From the NCBI GenBank assembly GCA_033439295.1, contig JAVTLE010000003.1, forward strand, positions 2,542,001 through 2,606,000: 64,000 nucleotides of DNA, given 5' to 3'. Positions 8,509-19,900 of this stretch are shown piece after piece. Made by a program: the position numbers and the translations under genes. This DNA comes from Deuterostichococcus epilithicus. Taxonomy: Eukaryota > Chlorophyta > Trebouxiophyceae > Prasiolales > Stichococcaceae. The first letter of the stretch is position 1. Every line of letters starts with the position of its first letter. The notes under the pieces were generated by a model that was not told where the DNA came from, ran no database searches, and was given only the letters and a program-made list of their open reading frames with translations.

Positions 8509-11388
8509 CTAGCTGAATAGCCGACCCTCACTGCCCCTGCTCTCGAACGGCATGGAGGTCCCCAACATTACGCTGCTTGCTGGTACATGGAGCTGCCCTG
8601 GCGAGCACCTCATTTGCGCTGGGGGTCCATGCGACAGGCAACTGGGACATGGCAGCCGAAGCACGAAAGCTCTGTCACAACTCTCGAGTGCTTTCGACTG
8701 ATAAATGAACCCTCGTAGAAGCAGAAGAGGAAGCCAGGCACCTGGGCTTGCACGAGCGCAGGCGCCACGTAATGTGGATCCAGCGTGGTAATCAGCTGCG
8801 GCAGCTGCTTCTTGATGCGCTTGAAGACGTGGTGGTACAGGTCCCAGGCCTGGTGCAGGTCGGAGTCCTTGCACGACAGCCGGTACTTGTGGAGCCACTC
8901 CCCCGCCTCACTGAGCTGGAAGCCGTACGCCTGCAGACCTCCCGAGAATGGGGAGGGTCAGGCTCCGCATGTGCCGCTTGGTGTCTGGCGGTATTTGCTA
9001 CACCAGCCGCCCGCTTTGCTCAGCTTGCGGCCAGACGTTTGAGGATGGCTGAAACACTACAGGTCTTATGTACAACACATCATGTGGTCTCCACCACTCG
9101 CCCACCTCGCTTGGCTCGTGGTCACGCGCCTGCACAGCCAGGGTCGGAGATGGTGGCAGTTGGCAGATGTTCAGGGGTCGAGGCCCTCATGAACGAAGAT
9201 TTGGGACAGCCAGCCGTTGGCAAAGGCGACATCAGGAGGCCGAAAAGGTGGCTCAGGAAACAGAAGTGCCCTGTCAAATGCCTGTCCCCATACCAGGTCG
9301 CTTATGTCCCTGGCGGCACAGCATCAGACCTCAGCGCCCATTGCACCAATGAGCGTATGGTGTCATCCGTCCATGGGCCATGGCTGGCTCCAGCGTGAAG
9401 ATGCTGTGTGCATGGCAGACCCTGCTACTACGCAGGAGCCTCATGCTCTGCAAGTCCCTCCCATGCATGCATCGCTCGAGATTTTGAGCAATGCGTCAAA
9501 AAGCCACTGTGAGAGGCTCTGCATACTGGTAGCATCGGGCAAGGTTGGATTTAGGCAGGGTTTGCGAGCGGCTATACAGTCTTCACACACCTGGACGAAG
9601 GCGATCTCCTTGGGGGTGGTCGGCACCAGCTTCTCCATCACGTCGTGCAGCGGCGTGAGCACCGCCAGCCTGCCGGAGACACTGTACTCGCCAAAGTAGA
9701 GTCGGCTCGCCTCCACCAGCGCCTCATGCCACATCTCGTGCCACAGGGTGGCCAAGCCGTAGAGCTCCTGACTCGCCTGCGGGAGATGAGATTGGGAAAG
9801 CACCTTCAGCCTTTGATCGGCCGGGCGGCGCTGCTGCGTGCAGAACTAGCAACGTGACGCACTTCCGGGCAACCTCGCTCAGCTCTAATGCTGGCCCGGC
9901 GCTGTGCTGCGGCCATCTCCATCACACCTGTGTGAAATACCCCTGACGAACCCGCTGCTGCAACCACCGAGCCTGATGCTGGAAGCCACGCACGCAAAGC
10001 TCTACAGGCGCGAAAGGAGTCAGCAGGAAAGCCGCACCGGCGTGCTGCGCAGCGCCAGCGCCAGGGAGTCGATGGTGGCCTGGAGGAACAGCACCGTGGC
10101 AGCTGCGGCGTCGCCGTCGTCGACCGCCGCGTCCAGCAGCCGCCGCGGCTCCGCCAGCCACACCTGGAGGAATTGCAGCAGGGCCGGCGAGGTGAATCGC
10201 AGAGACCACCGCAGCAGGCACTGGCATGGCAGCACGCTGTCACACCCCACTGAACAGAGCCAAGGAGGGCAGCGCCCGGAAGCGCAGGGCTACCCGGATG
10301 GAGATATGCTCGGGGGCACGAAACTGCTGCACGCAGCCGGAGGGGCGCCACACCTCGCTCCAATAGGGTAAGCAATTGCTAGGTGGCAACGATGCAGCAG
10401 CGGCTTTGCCTTGGCTAGATTTCAGTGTTGCAGCGCACCTCGTTCAGCAGCGCGTCCCTGGTGTTCTGGGCGCCAATGGCACCGCTCTGCACCTCCAGCG
10501 CCATGGCTGCGGCCAGGTGCCAAAAGCCAGGTCGAAGTCAATATATTGCGGGAAGAACCTCGCAAATGCGTGCAGTGGCGGAGTGCAATGAGCGCCAGGT
10601 CCACTCAGCAAATGGATACCGTCCAGTTTGATAAGATCTGGACTAATGCATGAAGGCAGTGCATTTCGTACTTGCGCATGGGATGCAAGGCTCTCATCAG
10701 TAAGCAGCGGTGGTGACACAAAGGCATGGCTGCACCTCGTACGACGGTGTCGACGCGTGCGGCGTGCTCCAGGGTGGCGGCCTTGCAGCTGCGCTCGGTG
10801 CTCCTGTCCGGCAGCAGTCGCCGGGACAGCGCCGCCACCGCCGCCTTGACATCCCAGTCAGCCGAGAATACCGGGCGGCACTGCTTGCAAAGGCAGCTGC
10901 CCTGCGCGGTAGCGGGCGGCAGGGAAATTAGTGCCATGCTGAAGCCGGGTGAGCAGCAGTGCAGCACAGCAGCGGGCGGGTGTCACACGAGCAAGGACGG
11001 ATACGTGCCTGCCAGCTCATCCATGCATATACTGTTTGTTGCTGCTGAAAACCCGCAGTTTTGGTCATAATGCGGACGAGCAGCAGTGCAGGTGGTATGT
11101 ACCAGAGACCAGGTGCCAGATGCAGAGGCAAGTTGGCGCTACAATGCGACAAGCAGCAGTGGAGCAAAGTCTGCGGCCATGCAGTGGCATCACGGGCGAA
11201 GCTGCATGCACACACCGTCGAGTCTGTGGGGCAGGCCTTCTGCAGGGCAGCCGCATTCGCGTGCAGGTGGGCCATGACCCCCACACTGTGCGAGCCGCCG
11301 GCCTGCAGCAGCACGGCGGACTCGCGCGCCGTCGCCGCCACCCGCTGAAGGATGCAGTTGACGCTGTTGATGGTGCCCGCCTTGTTGT
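8509..11388 (-). CDS. TOR-type FRB-domain protein without a kinase domain (5' end unresolved)
   Basis: Exons 9591-9776 and 8742-8930 encode a full FRB domain (the FKBP12-rapamycin-binding region of TOR): LWHEMWHEALVEASRLYFGE through QAWDLYHHVFKRI and KKQLPQLITTLDPHYVAPAL. A 33-base exon, 9874-9906, supplies the HS...ASQEL lead of TOR at the exact family spacing. Ser and Phe of ASRLYF and Trp of QAWDLY are kept; the position of human Tyr2105 is His. Upstream exons 10038-10163, 10439-10506, 10736-10880 and 11216-11388 chain in phase but do not look like FAT or HEAT repeats. TOR should continue into ELAVPGTY and the PI3K-like kinase. Instead the likely last exon, 8509-8592, ends in TAG after 27 residues, and the next gene starts about 60 bases on. 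No kinase motif (GDRHPSN, DFGD) occurs in the window. It could be a stand-alone FRB protein, a truncated TOR paralogue or an assembly misjoin. Confidence 0.72.
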
Positions 11389-13908
11389 CTGCGGCGGCGT
11401 GCTTCGATATGAACACAGCAGGCGCGGGTTGCCATAGGCATGTAGTGGGACATCAAGGTGTTTGCACTCAGCAGTCACTGACTGTTGAACGCCGCGTCAC
11501 TGCAGGGATACAGACAACATGCACCTAATGGCTCGCGTACAGGCGTTTGAAAAGCCTTGCATCCGCCACATGTATGCTGGGCACGCTGCCGGATGGCAGG
11601 GTGCGCGCCTGCGGAGTTGACCTTCGGGACGGATGCGTTCACGCACAGCATCCTCGAGTCGGTGGCCGGTAGATCGCGTGTCGCAGGCTCGCAGCTGCCC
11701 TTTTTCAGCTTGATTGCCTCCAGAGCGGGGCACCTCCATGCGTCGGCTTTGGCGTGGTAGGTGTATGTGAACGTAGCGGCGGAAGATGCCGCACCTGCGA
11801 TGCTCCTGCCATTGCCTGTCCCAGCCATGACGTAGCTTGTCTGCAGCAGCATTGCGCGCGATTTAATTCCCAATGTCGCTCAGGCAAGCATCCTCGCCTG
11901 CATGCAGCACTATGGATACCAAGCCCTGGACTGCATGCAGGTGTGACATCCGCCACGCTGAAAACGCTGGCGGCAGTCTGCAACAGCTGTCTGCAGCTCC
12001 ATCCCTCTGGAGAACTGATTTGTAACAATACTGAATGCTTAGGGCTGCAAATCCGCTGGAATTTTGCAACAGTAGTTGCCCTTTGGCAAGCTGTATGCCT
12101 GCTCTGCGAGTGGCCGTTGTCAGCATGCTGGTCATGCAATAATGATGCCGAATGGCGTTTAGAGCACTAGGCTGAGTGATAGAAAAGAATCGAGATGCGC
12201 AGCTCCTACGGAGCAACCTGCTTCTCGTCGATCGTGCTGCTGAGATTTAAGACATCACAACTTCGGCAGACTGGACTCGCAAAGATCAGGCATCATGGAA
12301 CATACCTTGCAACGAAGTTTCTGATCCTGTACAGCACTAACTCCCCGGCGCTGCCGGCGCAGCACCGTTGAACCTGTAGACAGGGCGAACGACAAAGGTG
12401 TCAGTGCCAGGACGGTGTCTTTTCAAATCCACCGTGGGAAGGGCTGGATCCTTGAGTCCGTCTCAGAATAGAGCTGGCGAGATGATCAGCTCGTTCTGCA
12501 TGGCCCAGAGCAGCCTAGCTGCCCATGCTGCCAATTCGTCTCTGACGCATCTCCATTCCATGCTGCCCTTCGCCGCCAGGCGCAGGTGACGCCGCGCGAT
12601 AAGGACCGCTGCATAAGCCTAGCTCCTGCTTCAAGTCCTGCATCAGATTGTAATCGCTAGGGCTTTCATCACTGGAACTCGCTCACGGCGTGTGACGATG
12701 GTGACGCTGGTGACGCGGCGTCCCGTCCTCTTTGCGTCCTCCTGCTGCATATGACGCTGCAGATAAGCGTCGGAGCTGTTATGGCTTCGCGATAGCTTTC
12801 CGAAGTCTGCCACTGTAAAGACTCAAACGCGATGACAATTGTGCCACACCCTGCGAAACTCCAAACCCCCTTCCGCAAAGCGAGAAGTTTTACCGCCACC
12901 CCTAAGTTGAGGGGTATTTCACCAAAAAGGCCGGGTCTACTCATCCATGCTGATTTGTGGCTGGATGAAATGTGAGGACCGACCGCATGAGTGCAACGAA
13001 AAGCTAAGCATTTCCGTTTCTGCACAAGACACACACTTGTGCTCCGCCCACTTGTTCGCCGCACGCTGCCGGCGCCATCAAGAACTAAACAAGACCTCTG
13101 AGGTGGGACTCTCATGCATAATGGTATGCATTGATCATGCCGGACATCCAAGTGGCAAGAAATGGAATGAAGCAACTTATCACAACTTACAACGAAAATG
13201 GTTCAAGCAATGTCTAAACAATAAAGATGAAACGCCGGAATGCACACACATTGAAATCCGATTTCCATTCGCAGGAGGCGCCACGCACTCAGTCATGACG
13301 ACCTTGCATGCTCTGGGTCTGACGGTTTCTGTCCCGTGTGCCTGATGCAAGGCTCCGGGGATCGCACGCGGCACGCGCTGCAAGCAGCGCCCCTGCCAGC
13401 AGATGTCTCAGAGCCGCGGGCGGCACACATGCCACCGCCGACAAGCAAACCGGCCGCTGCGCCACCCAGGTCATCGAACACAACCGAGTGGAGTGCCGTC
13501 ATCTTGGGGCCGCAGCAAATCAGGCCCCGAGGCAGCCTGCACGTGTGCTGCCGATCAGCAGGTCGCCTCGCCAGGCGAAAAATGGTTGCTGCAACGCCGA
13601 CAGGCACTGGCCGCTGCTACACAGCAACACAGCACGGCAGAGGGCACCCGTAAACCCCATGCAAGCTACCTACTGCTCGAATTCTGTTTTAAACATGCAC
13701 TCCCCAGTTCCTAAAATTATACGCAGCCATGCCAGATCCGCTGTGCGCGAGGCACCTGCTCGGCAATGAAGACTGAATTGCCTCTCCCATCTTTGGAGCT
13801 ATGCCTGGCGGCCGGCTTCAAAGCTGGTCTGCATGGCAGCGTCAACGCCAGCTGGCATTGCTGCATCCACATTGGCTGGCAGCCGGCATCAGCTCTGGAG
13901 AAAGAGCT
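11389..13908. other. Unresolved region with exon-like pieces and a GC-poor patch
   Basis: This 2.5 kb should hold the 5' end of the FRB gene. Minus-strand stretches at about 11560-11710 and 12466-12590 look exon-like (for example MEWRCVRDELAAWAARLLWA), but I could not connect them in phase. Around 12940-13350 the base composition drops and a 132-residue plus-strand open frame with many Cys and His appears; it has no homologue I recognise. Confidence 0.35.
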
Positions 13909-16900
13909 TCATGTGGCGGCAGCCTGTCGGTCGCCCGGCGACGCTGATTGCCGCTGGTCGCCAGCCTCAGGCTGCACCTCAGGCGCTGAAGGCCTAGGCT
14001 CCGCAGCGCGTGCCAGCCCTTTGCTGGCGTCAGAGGCCGCCTGTGGCGCCTCAGCCGGCTGCACCGGCGGATCTGCGGTCGCCTGATGAGGCGGCACCGC
14101 CTCGCTTGCCGACGGCAGCGCCGGTTCCTGCCTCTGCGGGGCGAAGTCCGGCGAGGCCGCCGGCTGCAGGGCGGCCATGGAAGCCGCCCTGCTGGCGGCC
14201 ATGGGGGCCGCCTGGCTGGCAAACAGTGAGGCCGTCCGGTCAGCCGTCGCCCGCGGCGACAGCTGCGGCGACAGCTCGCGGGCCAGCCGCTGACCCGCCG
14301 CTGCTGATGTCGTCGCCTGCGGCTGCGCTGGGTGCTGCCTGCCGGCGGCGCCGCCGCCGGCGGCCACCGCCGGCTGCTGCGCCGCGGCGGAGAAAGGCGT
14401 CTGCGGCTGCGGCTGCGGCGGCGCGGCGGCTGCTGCAGCGGCGGCAATGCTGCCCTGCTGGTGCAGTGCCGCGAGCCACGGCAGGTGCAGGCTCTGCAGC
14501 TGCAGGCTGGTCTCCGCCCATGAGATGGCTGCGCAGGGGTAGCGCCGGCAGACACGTCAGTCACTGTGTTGTGGGCATCGACTCAGGCTTCAAAGCAGAA
14601 GACCAGTTCGACAGCGTTTGGACCTCCGAGCAGCAGCGGAGGCTGCTTCTCGAAGGCACAGGTGCATTAGATTGATCTAAGGAAGGACAAACATCTTTCA
14701 ACCCACAGCGCAGAAAGGCACGGTATGCACAATTCTTGGGAGATTTGCGGCCCAAGGTGTGCCATCAGCTGGTCGGTGAAGGCCATGTGTGGGTGGCAGA
14801 CAAGGTGCAGCGATGGAGCATGGAAACGGAACAGCGGCGCACTTGCGACGGCGTACTGCCGCAGCGGCAGCACCCGGCCCGCCTCCGTCAGGTATTGTTC
14901 CCAGAGCCTGCAGGGAACGATGGTGGCAATGAGCACTTGCAGCTGGCAGCCACATGTAGAAGGGATGGATGGGGTTGGCACAGAGAGAAGCGCAAGGGGC
15001 GAACACGGCTGAACGCGAATGCTGGCGCTGATGGGGCACATTCGAGCCAGAAGACGCATCAGATCGGCAGCGAAAGCATCATTCGCACAGCTACCAGGCT
15101 ACGCACACAGAAGCAACAGGCGCAAACGACAGGAAAGCCGAAAGATGAGGAACGGGAGCAAAAGGCGCACCTGTCGGGCTGCAGCAGCAGCATGCGCATT
15201 GCGTCCAGGCGCCCGAGCACCTCTGAGCCTCCCCACGCTGCCAGCAGGTCCTGGTATGCGGCGCCACCCGCAGCGCCTGCGGAGCAGGAGGACCATTGAG
15301 TTCCAGGGCTGCGGGCTGACTCGAGCTCAAGCCTTGGACCCTGCTGTCAGCGGGTGCTGGTGTGCAGCGCCCAACCGCGCTGCCTGCAATGCAGCAGAGA
15401 CACGGTGCGGGGCGCGCGTCGCAAGCTGGCGCCGCGCAGAGGGGGGACCCTGCGCTCGCCGTGCATAGCACATGTCCCATCGCAGCCGGCGAGGCCATCT
15501 CGGAGCGCAACCGACCTGCGCCGCTGAGCACCGCCTCGTCCACGCCGGCGGCCGAGGCGCGCTGCGAAGAGGCGCGCTCGCGCATGCCGGAAAGCATGTC
15601 CGCGTAGCCGACGCCGATGATGCGCTCCTGCTCCGCCAGCGACGCCTGCGGTGACGCAAATTTGATGAGCACATGTCTCACAACTCATTCAATCAATGAG
15701 CTGCTGCTCCGCAACTGACGCCTGCGGTGGGGAACACCTCCTCAGGAACTCACCACAGCCGGTGAGCTGCGCCGGGTGCCGGCCTGTTGCCCATCACTTC
15801 GTGAGCGCACGCGCAGCAGCGTCAGGAGCTCTGCAGCAGCGGCAGCAGCGGCGGCAGCGGCGGCAGCAGCAGCAGCGGCTCTGATCTGCTGCGGGAGGGG
15901 GGGAACAGGCGCTGTGAAGGTGAGTCGGGATGCTGCTCCGAGGAGGAAAAGGGAGACACTAAACCCTGCATCCTGCTCCCGCACCCGCAGCGTGTGTAGG
16001 CGCCCCAGCGCCTGGGGCTCGACGCTGGGCCCCAGCTTGACCAGCAGCCCGGCCACGGCCTCCGACGGCCGCAGCGCCCCCAGCCACGCGTACGGCCGCT
16101 CGCTGGGCAGCAGGTGCTCGCCGTTCATCATCAGCACGGCGCTCTCCCTGCAGGGGCAAGCGCAAGGCGTCAGGCACGGTCGCAGGTGCGCTGTGCAGTT
16201 GGCTAACCAGTGTGGCGTGTAGGGTGGCCTCCTTTATCGCGCAGCCCACACCTCAGGCGACATTCTCCTCGAACCTCATGCCTCGCGTTGTCTGTCCATG
16301 AACGAGATCGCCAACTGTGCAGCTGAAACTCGAATGCAAAGTCGGACTGGAACGCCTCCAGTGCGGGGGCGTCCGGGTGCCAAGGATAAGCAGGTGACCT
16401 CAGCACGGTGCTTCGAGATAGCCGCAGCAGGGATTAGGGGTTGGGGCCAAAAGACCTCACCCGCCGAGCACGGCGCGCTTGAGCTGGAAGTAGGCCCACA
16501 GCTCGTCCTGGGCGGCAGCGACCAGGCGTCGCAGCTCTGCCTCCTCCGTGGTCAGCGTCTCCAGGGCACGCCGCACCGCCAGCGCCGTGCGCACATGACC
16601 TGCCCGCCACTTTTCAAAGGCCTGCGGCACAGACGGTCGCCGGCGTCAGACTCTAAACCGCCAGAGCGCAGGCGCGCCAGCACCATGCCCCCGCATGATG
16701 CAGCAGCCTCACCACTGGTCAAGCTTGTGAAGGCTGTTACGGTTCAAATGGTGCACACCCTGCAGCCCTTGTGTCAAAGAGGATGGGCAGGTCAAGATGC
16801 GGGTAAACCCTCAACCCTTTCTCGAAAATCGCACCGCGTGGACCTCGGCGGTGAGCGACGCCTGCGCGCGGGTCGCAGCGGCGCCCGGCAGGTGCAGGCT

Positions 16901-19900
16901 GCCGACGCTGAGGGTGCGGGAGCCGGGGCCCAGGCCTGAGGCGCCGCTGGGTTCGCCGCTGGCGTCCACGCCGCCGCCGGGGTCGCCGCTGTGGCCCTGC
17001 CGCGGCGTCTCCCGCAGGTTGGAGCCGCCTGGATTGACGAAGGAACGAGTTCAAGCAAGCGATGGCGGGCTTTTGAGACGCCCTCTGAAATGAAGGGTGC
17101 AGTGAGGCGGCCGGACTCAGGGCATCAGCCATATGCAGAGAGGGCATGTGGAGTCCCTGGCCAAGTGCTTGCAGGGAGTTGCAAGGAGCACGTATACGAG
17201 TACGTGCCACAAAGCAGGGCTGCAGGCGCATACTAAAAACCAGCACGCTGGGCACTGAAGAGAGGCTGGCCAGGCAATGCTTATGCAGGCACTCTTCACA
17301 GTTTAACACCAGGGACTTCGCGGGGCGGATCTACTAGACCCTAAGAAACCATACCTTCAGAGGGCGCGCCGCCGCCGCCAAAGACCGGCATGACCAGCGG
17401 CGCAGGCGGCTCGCTCGTCGGCGCCCCGCCATCTGACGACAGCCGCGTGAAGCGGAAGCTGACCTCGCTGGCCAGCGGCGCCGGGCTGGCGTCGCTCCTG
17501 CAGACAGACAACACACATACATCATGTCAGGAAATTAACCAAATGGAGAGAGCCCCCCGCTGCACATTGAGGTAGCTGCGACGCAGCTGCCAGAGCTGCT
17601 GGCGACACATTGAGCCGGGGGGAGGTAGTGCAGCGTCTCGGCAGTGCAGCGCCTGAACCCTAAGTCCTCAACGCTAGGCCAGGCGAACACGCATGCGGAT
17701 TGCATCAGCGGGCGCATGCTGGCTCTGGCAGGAGGCAGCTGCCGCGGCAGCGGGTTCCCTGCTCAGGGGCCATGGCTAGGACTCGGTGCTCCTGCTAGTC
17801 AGCGCACGGCTGTTGCAGGACTATGAGCGGGATTCGCGCCGGCGCAAGTGACGGAGCAGCAATGGCAGCTCACACAGCCTTGGCAGCCTTGTGTCTGCCA
17901 CACATATCACACTGCAAGCCAGCAACTCAACGCTGACCTCTGTGAGTCATGGCATGGTACGTTTGGCTGCACACAGGCAGCTGACAGGCTGTCTCAATGG
18001 GGATGGAGCCAAGCCATGCGAGGCTGGTGTGAGCCGAATGCTGATGTACACTAGCTACGCGCAAAAGTACAGTCTTGGCACCAAAAGGGCAGTACGGGAC
18101 AGCCTTAGCAAGCTCAGGCTGGTACGCTGGGTGATTTGTGTACCTTGGGTTCGGCAGCACATTGTAAACCCGTTTTCCAGACACGTACCCTCCAATAGCA
18201 CTCAGATTCATGGCAACAGCTTGGTGCGCTGTCATGCCCTGCTGTTGGCATGCGCTTGCAGACAGCCTGGCAATGCTGTCCCAGCCCTGGCCCAGCGCCC
18301 CCTTTTGCCTCTTGCCTGTGAGCCTGTAAAAGGCGCAGCCATCGCTCGGTCCCGCTGTACTGGTTCGCAATGTTCGCAAGGCATCGATCTGCCATGACGG
18401 GGCCGCACCTCGAGGGGGCAGAGCTGCTGACGGGGCCGGCGTTGCGGCCGGCGCCGCCACCGCCGCCGCCGGCGGCAGTCACCTCCGCGCTGAGCTCGGC
18501 TGCAGCAAAAGGTGACGTCGGCGGCGGCGGCGGCGGCACCATCTGCGCCAGCAGGCTCCGCGTCAGCGTGCTGCTCCCAACGCCCACAGTCCTGCGGGCA
18601 GCAAGCGAAGAAGAACGTCAGCCGGGCTGCCATCTGCACAAACTTCATTTGCACAGCACCCGGTATACAGGCACTACTTGGTCGGACTTGCAGATGCGGC
18701 CATGAGCTGCCTCGCCGGCTTTGTCACGAACTGCGATGGTCAGGACCCCGCCATGGACCACAGGTGCGGCAACAGGTGAGGGAACTGCTGCCATCGCAGG
18801 TCTCGCACTCCCATGTGAGGCACTCACTGCGCGTTGCTGAGCTCCCGCAGGCTCTGTTGCAGCGCGCTCATCGTGGGGCGTGCCACCTGCGAGCTGCCCG
18901 TGCGCAGCTGCGGCGCTGCTGCCGCGAGGGCAGCCGCCGCCTCAATCTCCCCGCGCCGCACCTTCTCATTGAGCTGCGACATTGAGCAGTCGAGGGGTTC
19001 AGGGGCCAGGCTCACTGGCTGTTGCCAGGAAGGCGGCGGCACCCCGGCCAGCTGCAGCGCTGCCCCGCTGCCGGCCGCGGCGGCACATCAGCTCTGCTGG
19101 CAGACCGCTTGTACGCAAACTTTGTGTGCTGTCACCAGTGGTCATTCCCGCCGGCTCACCCTGTAACAGCGCCAGCGCCCAGCGATGGGCGCACAGCCCA
19201 CACCATGCCCTGTTGGCTACCGTGGCACACAGCACGCTGCCCAGCTCCGCCAGGAGACCAAACCCTGTCTGCGCGGGGCCAGTCTACAATCACCACAGCT
19301 GCGATGTCGCATACAACCCGCACGCACCTCGACCTCGAGCTGCTTCATGTAGTCCTTCTTGCGCTGCCGTGACTTCCGGGCCGCCTCCCGATTCTGCGCC
19401 AGGCGCCGCTGCACCTTTTCGTCCAGTGCCGCATAGTCCTTTCGGCCGCCGCGGCCCCGACCGCCGCCGCCGCCGCCTCCGCCCTCGCTGCCGTCCGACA
19501 CGCTCTTGCGCTGCGGTGAATGGGCGGGCGACATTTGGTCAGGGGGAGCGGTGGTGCCGCTGGATGTTGGTGTGACACATCAACGGCTGCGGGGTTTTGA
19601 CATCTGCACTGCAGGAGTGGTGATGTCGTTGGATGTGCAAGCTGTGACACACGGCCGCGCGGCCGAGGCACGGCCGTACCGCCGTACTGAGGCTGGCAAC
19701 ACAGCGCTGGACGAGTCTCAATCGCAAGGCGCTGTGGCAAAGCTCGACAGCAAGCCTTGCACGGCCGCAGAAAGCAGCCGTGGAGATCTGGCACGCATCG
19801 CAGGGCTGCACCCTGTTGCTTCACCAACCACCTCTGCCGAACAGGCTTGGGTATCATGGCAGATTTAGGGTTTGGAATCTATGGCACCTTGCGCGTCTTC

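Noticed and set aside
8282-8741. Search for a TOR kinase domain after the FRB exons
   Set aside because: A fragment reading TSKQR appears in one frame at about 8560, but it sits in a frame that stops soon after, and no catalytic or activation-loop motif is present.
13293-13607. Minus-strand open frame with FDDLGGAAAGLLVGGGMCAA
   Set aside because: It has a coding-like look but no homologue, no phase link to neighbouring exons and no clear splice sites.
15836-15888. CAG/GCGG-rich run considered as a CRISPR-like or satellite array
   Set aside because: It is an imprecise trinucleotide run encoding polyalanine in the bZIP gene, and the window is eukaryotic.
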